From: Trichaptum fuscoviolaceum
Taxonomy: Eukaryota > Basidiomycota > Agaricomycetes > Hymenochaetales > Trichaptaceae
DNA length: 64,000 nt
Direction: 5' to 3'
Assembly (NCBI GenBank): GCA_910574455.1
Contig: CAJSYZ010000003.1
Span: 2,046,001-2,110,000, forward strand
Shown piece after piece: positions 30,700 through 42,129 of the stretch (position 1 is the stretch's first letter; the number at the start of each line of letters is the position of its first letter). The notes below the pieces were generated by a model, which ran no database searches, was not told where the DNA came from, and saw only the letters and a program-made list of their open reading frames with translations. The position numbers and the translations under genes were made by a program.

Positions 30700-31619
30700 T
30701 TAAAACCCTCGCCCCCGACCCCTTCATGACCAGATTGTCAATAATTACTCTAGAGCTCAGACAGAACTAGAAATGCTTACCTTCCTCGTGCTCGGTATGG
30801 CTGATATCCATATCCACCTCCCCTGTAGCCTCCACGGTAGTTGCCTCGGAATCCCCGACCCCGACCACGACCGTTGAAGCCTGGAATATTTGTTCGTTTT
30901 GGTGTCACCTTGATTAATCGCCCCTTGAATAGTGACTCGTTGAGCGTTATTGCCGTTTCGATGAATGCTGGGTCCGCGAATTCAACGTATGCAAACCTGA
31001 ACGGTATTCGATACCATTATTGTATAAGGAAAAAATAATGATCGGAATACGCACCCTTTCGGATGACCTGTGAACTTATCACAGAGAATCGTAACTCTAT
31101 TAATTGTCCCGCACGCTTGAAAGTGCGCCTGGATTTCTTCAGGCGAAGCGCTGTAATCAACCTATTCGAGTGAGGATGTCAGTGACCTATGTTGCACATC
31201 ATACAGGCGAGAAGTTATTGACGCACATTTCCAACGTATATACTCCGCTCGTCTGCAGCTTGTCTGTCATCTTCAGTCTCCATAGCGTCGCCTTGGCTCC
31301 CTCCCTGGCTTTCACCGGCCTTCTGTTGTGCTTCGTGTAGTTCGCGGAGTTTTGACGCTTCAGCTTCCATTTCTTCGACGCGCTTCTTCATAGCTGCAAG
31401 CTCCTAGTTGATATGCAGTGGCGTTGCATCAAAGGACATTTTATAGCGTATGAATGAGCCACAGTCATTGCGTTCAACGGGTTACAGAATGAACGAATGC
31501 AAGCGAGTGGTCAGTCCAAATCAAGCTCAGTTGTAAGTTAGAGGGCTTACCGCATCGTCCTCATCACCAAGGTTATCTGCACTATTGAGGGTCGGGTTTG
31601 TCGCTGATTCATCTGCCAT
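30700..31619 (-). CDS. Nuclear poly(A)-binding protein 2-like (PABPN1/Pab2), RRM plus RGG tail
   Basis: Several exons. The acidic N-terminus ([20 protein letters not shown]) is followed by a coiled-coil stretch ([28 protein letters not shown]) and acidic [12 protein letters not shown] single RRM then reads [41 protein letters not shown] (RNP1 begins at KGFAYVEF) and [17 protein letters not shown]. The tail is Arg/Gly-rich ([15 protein letters not shown] and more), a target for arginine methylation. This order, acidic region, coiled coil, one RRM and RGG tail, is that of PABPN1 and fission-yeast Pab2, which control poly(A) length and RNA decay in the nucleus. The last exon adds GRGRGF before TAA at 30700-30702. 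Confidence 0.88.
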
Positions 31620-33680
31620 GGTCGTTGTCTTGCGTAGGCTGAAAGTGAGCTTGAAGTGCACAGTGCTATGGTTCACGCCGCTGCAGAACTGCTCAGATTT
31701 GCTGCGTTTACTGAAAGAGGTTACTTTATCAACAAGAGCAAACACATGATGATACTGCAACTTGGCCTCAACCCTTCGTGGGCAAGCACTACTACGTCGC
31801 ACTGATCTAATGGAACTCTGGAAGATGAGCTCAAATATCCATTTGGAACTAATGCAGCAAGAATAAGAAATGATTGGACTGCACATAGTGAGTAGACATG
31901 ATCAAATCGTCAATACGCACCTTGCGTTGAGTTTGACTGACTTACAGTACAGTAGGTTCTCGCCCTCCTTGTCAATATTCCTCTACGTCCACAAGGTGAT
32001 ACTCAAATCTGCAATCTATCCCGCATTCCCGCAGCCTGGTCCTTCAGTATACTTTTATTGTGTCCTTCATCAAAAGAAGCCGTTAACTAGTGGCACCGGG
32101 GTGTATCTCGTTCTCAACCGGGTTCACTCATCTACGTAACCTCAATGACAGACTCGGGTGCACGCGAAGACTGAATTTACACGTTTCTTTAGGACCTCTG
32201 AGATAAGCAGCTTCGCTAATGATGTCGAGACTCCGACTAAGGCCCGCTTCGGACGTTGAAAGCGTATCTTTCCATAGACTCGCAAGCCAGTCGTTAGTGT
32301 AGTGTTTGTGATAACCATCAACATAACACAAACGACTGGTTTACGAGTCTAATCTTTCCCCACTTTCTGGTGCTTATCGACGTTCTCAGTTCAGTATTAT
32401 TCCTCGCCGGATATCTGCGCTTGGTTGATTGTAAAGCTTCCCGTAAGTCACTGGCTTATCGATCACCACCCCATAGTGCAGCTTGTCGTAAGAAGCCTAT
32501 GTACTCAATAGATTGGGTGAATTTGATGACATCGAAGGATAGTGTTCTGATCAACGGTCTAGAACTGTCAAGCTATCAGCGCTTAACTCAAAACGATCCT
32601 CCGCCGAAATCCGTCGTCCGCTGGAGTTTGTTTGTTCGATTTACTTTTGAACCTTGTGCTTCTGACTTCATTGTAGGGTTAGCCCACTTTTCGACGGGGC
32701 ACAGCCATGCGTTGCATACCCTTTTGATGACCAGGTCGAAATTTTCAACCTTTGTCGAAGCTTGAAACCATTCGTGTGGCTACAACTTGGGGTCGTCACT
32801 TGGCCAAGCGGAAACCAGGGTAGAGCTTGGACCACGAGCATTGCTCGCTTATGATCTATTCGCCATACGACCAGTGGAATCGAGCATGACCTCTCAAGTT
32901 TTGCGTTCCACGCTCGGCATGTTCAATGAGTCTGGTTCTGTGGGTTGGCCATTCTATCAATGCGTTTTGGTTGTAGCTCGGCAAACAAACTCCGGCTTAC
33001 TCTGTGACACCCGGGCCGAAGGCCTGCATTGCGAAGCATAACAATAGCACCGATGGATAGAAACCCGGCCGGAAATTATTACAGTCTTGATTTTTGGCAT
33101 GTGCTAATGTACATTTGCTGTATAATGCATGGTTTACTTGAGGGCAACATTCAATCCGAACGTACATATGTTGTATTCTCAATCTCATTCAACACATGCA
33201 AGTACAGAGCGCAATTCACACAACCCTACGCCCTGAAATGCAGAGGAAATCTGGATGCAGTGGTAAATTGGAAATTTCTGGCAGAATGCTGTCATTATTG
33301 GTCGGTTTCCAGTGTCGGTAACTTGAAAGCAGTTTTAGAAACTAGCTTCTTAATTTAAATACAATTACATAATATTGTGCCCCTGCATCTGGATTACAAT
33401 AATGTAGTTTTGCTTTTTATTGCAGGCAGTTCTTGCTCTTTGAGAGTCTTAACCACGATCATATTTACCACCACAATTTTTACTGCACTTGACTCATCTC
33501 GGAAATGGAGACCACTATTATTTGCAAAAATGAATCATTCAGGGACGAGTATAAATAAAATTACAGACGTGAAGTGAACTTGCAATATTTCCAATCTTTC
33601 CCAAAATTGCTGTAAGACACATTAAGAAACCATTCCCAGAGCACAGCTCAGTATATTACTCCTTCCTCCTGACTATACCC
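31620..33680. other. 2-kb region without a supported gene
   Basis: Between divergent genes. Open frames reach about 130 codons (for example 32370-32765 on plus), but composition and lack of any domain give no support. No repeat or RNA gene seen. Confidence 0.4.
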
Positions 33681-36600
33681 ATGCCCGACAAAGACCCCTC
33701 ATCATCTTCTATGGCCCAGCAAATTAAAAAGAAACGAGTTGACGATCCATCTTTGTCTACCGACGCTGGCCAGCGCCCGGTTCAGCTACAACGAAGACGT
33801 GTATGGCGGGCTTGTGAGAGCTGTCGGTGCGTGTCTTGCGGGATGAAACATTTGTCAAGTTGCACAGTCCCCTTATACTCCTCCCTAACAGTCGCAAGAA
33901 GATCAAATGTGACGGGGTAGAACCTGTCTGCTCACAATGCGCAGGCGCAAGAGTGCAATGTACTTGGCTTCAGACCAAGGATAGAGCAGCGCTCAGTAGG
34001 CAGTGCGTTGGCACAGATAACAACTTACTATCGTTACACTGATGATTCTCCTAGCTATGTACAAGAGCTGGAAGCTCGACTTATGCATATGGAGGAAGTC
34101 TTCAAGCAGGTTGCGCCCATCGTTGAAGTTATAGGCAAGTCTCCGAACGGTGTACCGCTCGAGAACATAGTGGAGGTGGTGCAAAAGCAGAAGGATGTGG
34201 CCCCGCTTCGACCACCTCAACAGCAGCATCAACAGCAACAACAAACAAACCCGTTGACGTTCCGGGATAGAACTGCTTCCGAACAATCTAACTCGCCTTC
34301 CCCGCGTTCCCCGTCCGCCAAGTCTAGCCGAGAAGAAGATGAGGTGTCGGAATCATTCGGTCAACTTGCGTTGGATGAGCATGGTCACTTGCGATGGATT
34401 GGTGGCTCTTCCACCATGACCCTGATACAGTCCTTCCGCACTTTGACAACCTCTCCTCTGCATCGTATCTCTCCGATGGAAGAAGATCCCCACTCGCCTG
34501 CACCAAGCGCGAACAAGCTATATTTCCCTGCTTCAGTTTACTTTGGCAAAGTACGTGCCCTCCCTGGACCAGAGGAAGTAGAATATCCGGCACGAGATCT
34601 TGCGGATAAATTGGTTCGTCCGAATTTCAGCCAACAGCCTGATGTTTGCGTTTCTAATATGCTATGCTTCTCAAGGTCGATGCTTATTTCTCTCGGCTAC
34701 ATTTCTTGTTGCCAGCCATTGATAAACCTTCTTTCCTGTCCTCTTACAAGAACCTAATGGATCATACAGACGACGTTGCTCTTATCCGCGACCAGACACC
34801 TTTTGTCGCTCTGGTATTTGCGGTCTTCGCATGCGCCGCACGAATTGTTGATGACGATAGACTTTACGACCATGATGATGGCGGACTGGGCATGGTCTAT
34901 TATGAGCGGTAAGCCTGCCGCTTTGGAACCCAGGCCAGCCTAATGACTTTCTCCGCTAGTGCCTTAATCCTCCACTATATTAGTCATGCTTCCATCCAGA
35001 TCACACACGTTCAGTGCTTCGTACTCCTATCTTCATTCCTATGCGCAGTTAACTGCCTTCCTCAAGCTTGGCTGCTTGTCGGGCAGGCTGTTCGTATGTC
35101 TCAAGATTTAGGCCTGCATGTAAGCACATGTCTCTTCATTCTTTGTCCCCTTTATCCCTGATATCAGTCCTGTGGCAGAGATTCTCCAGGCATCTCCAAA
35201 TCAATTTAGTCGATAGACAAGTTCGGCGCAAGGTATTTTGGTGTGTCTACTCTCTCGATCGGATGCTAGCACTGGCGCTTGGACGGCCACTCGGCATCGA
35301 GGATTCTGACTGCGATGCTGAATATCCCGTGGAGATTGATGACGATGATTTGCCAGAATACTTCTCAGGTGCACCTATGCAGGCAGGGCAGCCGGCGTTA
35401 ATGGCTGGTTTCACTGCGCTCGTAGACTTGTACAAGATTGCTGGCCGTGTCTGTCGCCAGATATACGGCATCGATAAATGCAAGGATAACCTGGAGACCG
35501 AAAAGATGCGGGAGCTGGCCGAGCAGGCTGCGGAGTTAGACGCGGAGCTGACAGACTGGTGCAATCAACTTCCGACTACATTCAAGTCCAATCCTACTAC
35601 GGAGGCACAGGTGACGATGGGCGCCGTTTTGTGCAGTCACTACTATTCTATTCTGACCACGTTGCATCGAAATTTCCTTCCCATTGCACCAAATCCCCAC
35701 CTCGGTGCAACAGCATCTTTGAAAGCTGTACATACAGCGAGGGCTTGCATTCGCCTGGCGCCATCAGTGAAGAACGTCGTACCGTCTTCACATCATCTGG
35801 CATTCTTCATCCAACATCTCTTCAGCTCAGCCGTCATCATCCTCCTGTATGCCATGCATATTTCAGACAAAGAGTCTGCACGCTCCGCAATGGCAGAGGC
35901 CGAGAGCTGTTTCGACGTCATCACTGCATGGGAAGGAATCTGGCCCGGAGCGCGGAAATGTAAGGAACTCTTGCAGGATCTGGCAAATACGGCTAGGGAG
36001 GCGATTAGCAGGGGTCCGCCTATGCATACGCCTCGAGCAGATGATGGTTCACCTTATACGGCCGATTTGTCGTCGCCGAGGTCACCGTCTCGCTCTTCTC
36101 ATCTTCAACGATCATTGTCCGGAAAGGTGACGAAGAAGACATCGAGGGCGAAGTCACGGGACACTCGCGACCGACACCGGTCTCCGTCCGCGAGGCGGTC
36201 GCGTTCAGTCGCTGCGACGACAGGATTGTGTAAGTTCGCATGCAGTCAGAGCATATCTCTTACTGATGTATCCTTTCAGCACGAAGAGCGACATCTCAAA
36301 AGCGGCCTCTCGATGATTTCGAACAAACAGAAGCGAGTGGTTCCGGTAGTGGTAGGCCATCTTCCGGCTACAACTCATTTGCTGCGGTCTATTCCATGAA
36401 CGATCAGAAGCCTGTCTTAGTAGAAAACCAACAGCCTACCTACCTGGGGAATAACGGTAGCGCCCCGACTTCCTATATCAACGACTCGCCTGTATTCGGC
36501 CCCGCTTTGCCTCCTTCGCATCAATCGCAACATCAATCACAGATCGATCAGTCCTCCTTGAACTACGGTTTCCCACAGGCTGACTCGTCTATGAACTGGA

Positions 36601-36944
36601 CGGCGTCAGACAGTGCCTATTCGCAAGGGACGGAATTTACAAATGCACTGGGATATGGACATACCACCCCGAGCACGATAGACCCGAGCTTCATGGCGTA
36701 TGGTTCCTCGGTAGGATCGCTGATGAACTTGCAAACACAAGGAGACTCACCACCTCTATCTGCATTCCCCGTTCAGGGCCTTCCGTTTCCTGGGCTGGAC
36801 TACATTCGCAACTACACACCTGGTATGGATGATAGCCAGGATGGTGTTTGGCCCAGCTTTGATGGAGGCGAATTCCTCTACGACCCCGGGCTGCAATTCA
36901 CATTTACAGACCAATCTAATGATAATACGAATGGCCATCAATAA
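33681..36944 (+). CDS. Zn2Cys6 fungal-specific transcription factor
   Basis: At least seven exons. The DNA-binding domain begins at about residue 43: ACESCR, joined across an intron to RKKIKCDGVEPVCSQC and ARVQC, giving the six zinc cysteines. A short coiled-coil linker follows (YVQELEARLMHMEEVF). Then comes a Gln/Ser-rich region and the fungal-specific regulatory domain (AYFSRLHFLLPAIDKPSF, LALVFAVFACAARI-like segment, QAWLLVGQAVRMSQDLGLH, VRRKVFWCVYSLDRMLALAL, GRPLGIEDSDCDAEYP). The C-terminus is long, Ser-, Pro-, Asn- and Gln-rich, likely activation and nuclear-signal regions (KKTSRAKSRDTRDRHRS). An intron near 36240 joins the reading frame that ends at TAA 36942-36944. Target genes are unknown. 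The acyl-CoA dehydrogenase gene follows in the same direction. Confidence 0.88.
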
Positions 36945-37561
36945 CATCCTGATCGACGCTAAGTTTTTTGTTCTTGGGGTTACGTGCCCGTCATACTTAT
37001 TCTTCAGGGTTATGAACATTGATTGGCGTATAGTCACCTTTTCCTTTCTGATTTACATGTGCGTGTTTCCGTATGGACTTAATCTGTTGTTGCGTATCTA
37101 CAAAAGATCTTTGAAAGCGAGAATGTAAATTATGAACTGTATTCTACTGCACTACCTACATACTTATGACATGTAATCCTGTATGTTTTGTTTTCAATGC
37201 TAGATAAACTCCGATGATTCTACTCAGCCCAAGGGATCTCGACTTGCTTTCGCCCTTTTCTGTGCATGCGTATTCATGCTTGTGTTTAAAAAGTTTGCCG
37301 GTTCTTGGACGCGTAGGAAGGGACGTAGCTCGTAAAAAGGATGTTATAATTCCGAAATATCCAGGGCAGTATCTGAACTGAATTACAGTCTCCGGAGATT
37401 CTCTGCTTTCACTACCGGACATTGATATTTAGCACCCGTGCGAAGCTGCTCACATGCCAGTGGTCGGGAGTCGGGTAAGGTGTATCCGGGCGGCAGTACA
37501 AAGTTCCCCGCAACATGCTCATTTCCCCACATTCTCTTGCTCTTCCACTTCGACCTTCAAT
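36945..37561. other. Intergenic between co-oriented genes
   Basis: 3' flank of the Zn2Cys6 gene and promoter of the acyl-CoA dehydrogenase. No gene seen. Confidence 0.4.
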
Positions 37562-39599
37562 ATGACCTCCCACCCTATCGAAGAATATACCTCATCATCA
37601 AGCTGGGCACTTGTAAGGCATATGCACTACTCGAGTAATTATATTCTCACTGTCGTCATATAGGTTGAGGACAAGTTTTCCCCCTTCGCGAAGGAGACTC
37701 TCGCGAAGCTCATTACTTTTGTTACGGTGCGGCACTCGCTACAGTCGATCTTATTCTCCGTATACTTACAGACAGGTGTACAGGAGGACTGTATACCGGC
37801 ATCTGCTGTTGCCCACTCTCAACTCCCAGACGACCCCGCACAGCGATGGAAGACGGTCATCCCAGTGATTGAAGAGTTGAAAGTCAAGGCAAAGAAGCTT
37901 GGCCTTTGGAACCTATTTCTCAGCAAGGCTCACTACCCTGAACATGGCGTTCCTTTGACCAACCTTGAGGTAAGCTTGCTGAATGCAACATTCTTCGCCA
38001 TCTACTGATTATCCGTTAGTATGCGGTCATGAACGAGATCTTGGGACGCGGTGGTCATGTCGCTCAACAAGCTACTAACTGCGCTGCTCCAGACACCGGA
38101 AACATGGGTACGAATCGAGAATTATTTTCGGTGATATACCTGAACTCACTCGCGTATAACAGAGGTGCTCGCACGTTATGGCTCGCCGGAGCAGCAGAAG
38201 GAATGGTTGCTCCCTCTTTTGAACGGAGAAACTCGCTCCGCATTTGCTATGACTGAACGATTTGGTGTGTACATCACCTAATCATGCCTTTTCGCATTCT
38301 GACTCCCCCGCAGTTGCTTCGTCGGATGCTACAAATATCCAAACCTCCATTCGCCAGGAAGGCAACGATCTTGTTATCAATGGTCACAAATGGTACTTCT
38401 CATGCTCGCGACTACCTTTCTTTGTGCTGACGCTCTCACTCCAGGTATATCAGCGGTGCGGGTGACCCAAGGACAAAGCTACATCTCGTCATGGGGAAAA
38501 GTGATCCTAAGAATCCCAACGTTCATGCACAGCAGAGTATTGTGATCGTGCCGGCCGACGCACCTGGTGTGAAAGTCATCCGCCCAATGAAGGTGTTTGG
38601 CTACGATGATGCGCCTGAGGGTCATTGCGAAATTATATACGACAATGTCCGCGTTCCCTTGTCGAATATTGTTCTTGGCTGGGGTCGAGGCTTTGAGGTA
38701 CATCTTGCTTCGTGAACTTCCGCACCCTACTAACCAGCTTATTAGATCATACAAGGTCGTCTTGGGTAAGGCTCTTTCCCCGGCCACTGGAATTATTTTT
38801 GACAATCTCTGCAGCCCGGGTCGTATCCACCACTGCATGCGTTCAATCGGCACAGCTCAGCGCGCTCTGGACACAATGATTGAGAGAGTCACAAACCCTG
38901 CTAAAAAGACTTTCGGGAAGTACTTGTACGAGCATGGTATGTTACCTGGTAATCTTCATCTGTAATAACGCTCTCATACACTTCGAAGGCACTGTTGTTG
39001 CTGATATTGCGAAGTCTCGGGCCGAGATTGAAAGTGCACGGTTATTAGTCTATAGCGCAGCTTTACAGGTAATTCACAATTAGGAGCGGTCTTGATTTTT
39101 GTTTAACCTGCGTCTCAGATTGACAAATTCAAGGCGAAAGGCGCACTGAAGGAAATTGGAATTGCCAAAGTAAGCATAGCTTGACACATCAGATATGTCT
39201 AACTAAACACGTTTTCTAGTTCATCGTTCCTACAATGGCGCTTACAGTGACTGATCGTGCCATTCAAGCGTTCGGTGCTGAAGGAGTATCGCAGGATCAG
39301 TTCTTGGCTAACGCTTGGGCACAACTCCGTACACTCCGTATTGCTGATGTACGTTGTCATCGTATATCATCCCATTCGCATAATACTCACCGTCTTGTTT
39401 TTCACTCTTAGGGCCCTGACGAAGTAAGCACTTGAACCTCTGATTAACGTTCAAGCATCTGAGTTATCGATAGGTTCATATTCAACAAATTGGACAGCGG
39501 GAAATCCGCCGCGCAAAGGAGCTTGTCAAGCGCTCAGCTGAAATCAAGAAACGCGAGACAGCACTTCTACAGAAGTACAATATCAAATCCCATCTCTGA
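37562..39599 (+). CDS. Acyl-CoA dehydrogenase family protein (ACAD10/11-like)
   Basis: About ten exons. FAD flavoprotein that introduces a 2,3-double bond into acyl-CoA, in mitochondria or peroxisomes. Visible parts are [64 protein letters not shown] joined to VASSDATNI (flavin/substrate region), [92 protein letters not shown] and RTLRIADGPDEVH. The PDE-VHIQQIG junction depends on a 12-nt exon (39412-39423, encoding GPDE). The basic C-terminus ends KYNIKSHL, which resembles a weak peroxisomal targeting signal (S-H-L), an inference worth testing. Length, about 440 residues, fits the family. Substrate chain type unknown. Confidence 0.88.
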
Positions 39600-40076
39600 G
39601 ACCCAGGACCTTCTGCCCCAAAATCTAAAACATTGCATGTCTTAACCTAACTCAATTCATCTTGTATTCATACTTTACTCTTTAGAAAAGAAAACGCGGA
39701 TCGAATTCGTGCATAGTCTTGATCCCTAACATACTACATGTGGTTTGGTAAACATGTTTCATGGCCATATAAACTACCTTCTGTGTTGCTTGACTGCTAG
39801 TCAAAAGCAAAACTGCCGATGCTTTCTTCTGATTGGCTCTGGGAATCTTGTGGATGATATCGTAGAAAGTCACAGACCGATTCGAGGCTCATCCAAGTCA
39901 CATTCAATTTCAACAAACCAAGCATCAACGCCGGCTGCGGCTGTATCAGCCTTATTGAAAGTATCGTGAGGCTCGAATAAAGCGCTCACATCTATTGCCA
40001 CAGACCATGCATACCACGAAGCCAGAACCATCGCTTGTTTTGTCTATTGGCGCGATTGCAGTGAGCTGAGGTCAGG
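39600..40076. other. Intergenic, convergent
   Basis: 3' flanks of the dehydrogenase and of the minus-strand membrane protein. No gene recognised. Confidence 0.4.
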
Positions 40077-41553
40077 TTAATGAGGCCCATATAACGTACT
40101 GATGGGAAATTTGATGGTCTGGCGGAGTGCTGGCATGGAAAACAATGCTAAATTGGAGAGCGTTAGTGTGAATATACATCTAGAGCTTCGATGAGAAATT
40201 GTGGACATACCAGTGAGAGGAAGGGCACACAACGTTTCTAAAGGCACTAGCCTGATGTAATCTCTTAGCCTCTCCACCAGCGCCAGCCCGGTGACAAGTG
40301 CGTATCTCAGGTATACGGAAGGCGATGACCCATACTGTTAGCATAGTAACGACAACTGTGATGCACCCTGTTTACACTTATCCGTCAATCATAGAACAAG
40401 ACAGCATATCTTGGTACGTACAGTTCACAATGAAGATGGAGGTGACGAACGTTATATACGACAACGACCGCTTGATTACAATACTCGTGGTTGCGATGCC
40501 GAATGGAGATAGTCCTGAAGTCGAGGTGTTGGTCGCGGATAAGGTCTCTGTTATCCATGATTCACCACCCGTTGTGATGACATACGGCACGATTCCACCT
40601 ACTGGAATGTTGCGTTCGTTGTGGGTGAAACAAGTATGAAAGTAGAAAACACTGCATAGCTATCAAGTCGTCCAATCCAAGCCAGCTGCGGGAAATCAAA
40701 GAATGAATGGCATCCTGGGTCTCACCTGTCTAAAGGAAAGGCGTGACCTACAGTGACCTTGTCATGGTGCACAAAATCAGCGGACTCGGTACTTGTGAAT
40801 ATCGGTACACTGAATCGACGCCTGCAACGGAGAAATAAGACGACTGCTACTCGATAAAGAGAGTGGAATGTATTCTCACCGCAATAAATTGCCGGAATTC
40901 CATTGGGCTGATTTATATGCACCGAGGATAGTGAAGCTTGAAACAATCGTACTTAGGTCAAGAACTTCAGTATCGTTTAACCCGGAGTTTCGAGCAACAA
41001 TCAACGCTGCATCTCTTATCAAGAAAAATGGTCAGAACTAAGTCAAATAATTCAGAATGGCATCTTACTTGTTCATGTAAGCTGCTACGGACTGTGGATA
41101 ATGTTCCACAGTTAACACCTTCTATATGGCAGTCCAAGCAGAATGGAGAACCACATCCAAGCATAGACCATGTAAGCTGCATTTGTGATTGAGTCGATTA
41201 GCTAAACTTTAAGCAGACAGTGATACTGACTTGAATCTCGTATGTCTGTGCGTTTACTGTCTGAATTACGCCAACGCTGGCTCATCGCACACGTTCATCA
41301 GCGGTTTGGTCGATAGAAGGCTCCATTTAGACATACATAAGGACCCCATTTCCTCGACCTTCATTACTTGGGTTTCCTGGAGGTAAGAGATGCGATCGAA
41401 GAACTGTTACCGATACAAAGGTATGCAGATGACGATAAATATTGCACAAATGAGTAAGACTTTGAGAACTCTAGTAAAAAGGCGGCCCAGACTTAATCGC
41501 CATAGATTCTTTGGCAGTCCAGCGAAGATTGTCAGACGAATCGGTCTGCACAT
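40077..41553 (-). CDS. Putative membrane protein resembling DUF4436 (structure incomplete)
   Basis: No long ORF, but a chain of short exons reads coherently on the minus strand. The ATG at 41553 opens MCRPIRLTIFAGLPKNLWRL and a hydrophobic helix (VLKVLLICAIFIVICIPLYR). Further on, LNDTEVLDLSTIVSSFTILG joins RRRFSVPIFTSTESADFVHH, then HAFPLD, NIPVGGIVPYVITTGGESW, a membrane segment (SIVIKRSLSYITFVTSIFIV) and CITVVVTMLTVWVIAF. The end is LPLTALFSMPALRQT, stop at 40077. One N-terminal helix, an extracellular beta-rich part, several C-terminal helices and the FPxD and LPAxR-like motifs recall the basidiomycete DUF4436 family, from memory. The joins near 41200-41400 and 40330 could not be resolved, so the gene may be broken. 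Middle coordinates are approximate. Confidence 0.42.
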
Positions 41554-42129
41554 CTTCGCAAAGACGAATATGTTCAGATACAGAGTCGACAGGAACAGGG
41601 ATGAGAGGGATCAACAGTCGGAGCTTGCGAGATCATAAGGTATGTGTACGGGTCTTCATCTCCCCATGAAACACTTGCATATATAAGAGCTTCTTGGCCA
41701 GATCCACAAAAGTATAATAAGTGAGCTTCCGGGATCAATATCAGAAGCGGTTCTTTAGGTAGTCATTGATTCAGTCAGTTGCTGATGAGTATGAGTGTTC
41801 AGAGGATAAGCTTACCGTGTTAGATTTGGTGGAGGACCACGAAAGGTCAGCCACAAGTCAATTGCTATCACACCGCCCCAGTGACCATCGCTGAAAGACA
41901 TGTGAGACGTGGGCACCGAAGTATAACATTTGTGCAAAAGGATTGTCCGATAGGTGTGTATGGAAGCGAACACTTCCAATACAGCGTTAACATGCCACGG
42001 AATGGTTTGAAAGCACCATCTTCCGGGACTAAGCTCTAGGGATTGTCAAAGACATGCATAGATTGAAGAAAGGTTGATACCGTGAGATAAAGGATAAGTT
42101 ATGTCGAAATACTAAGTTACTAAAATGAA
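41554..42129. other. Intergenic, upstream of the putative membrane protein
   Basis: No supported gene. It holds the 5' side of the DUF4436-like gene and the 3' flank of the BAR-domain gene. Confidence 0.35.

Noticed and set aside
32370..33358. Several 80-130 codon plus-strand frames
   Set aside because: No domain, no splice-consistent extension, low-information composition; not called as genes.
40298..40639. 113-codon plus-strand frame
   Set aside because: Antisense to the coherent membrane-protein exons on the minus strand, which show helix-like segments and family motifs.
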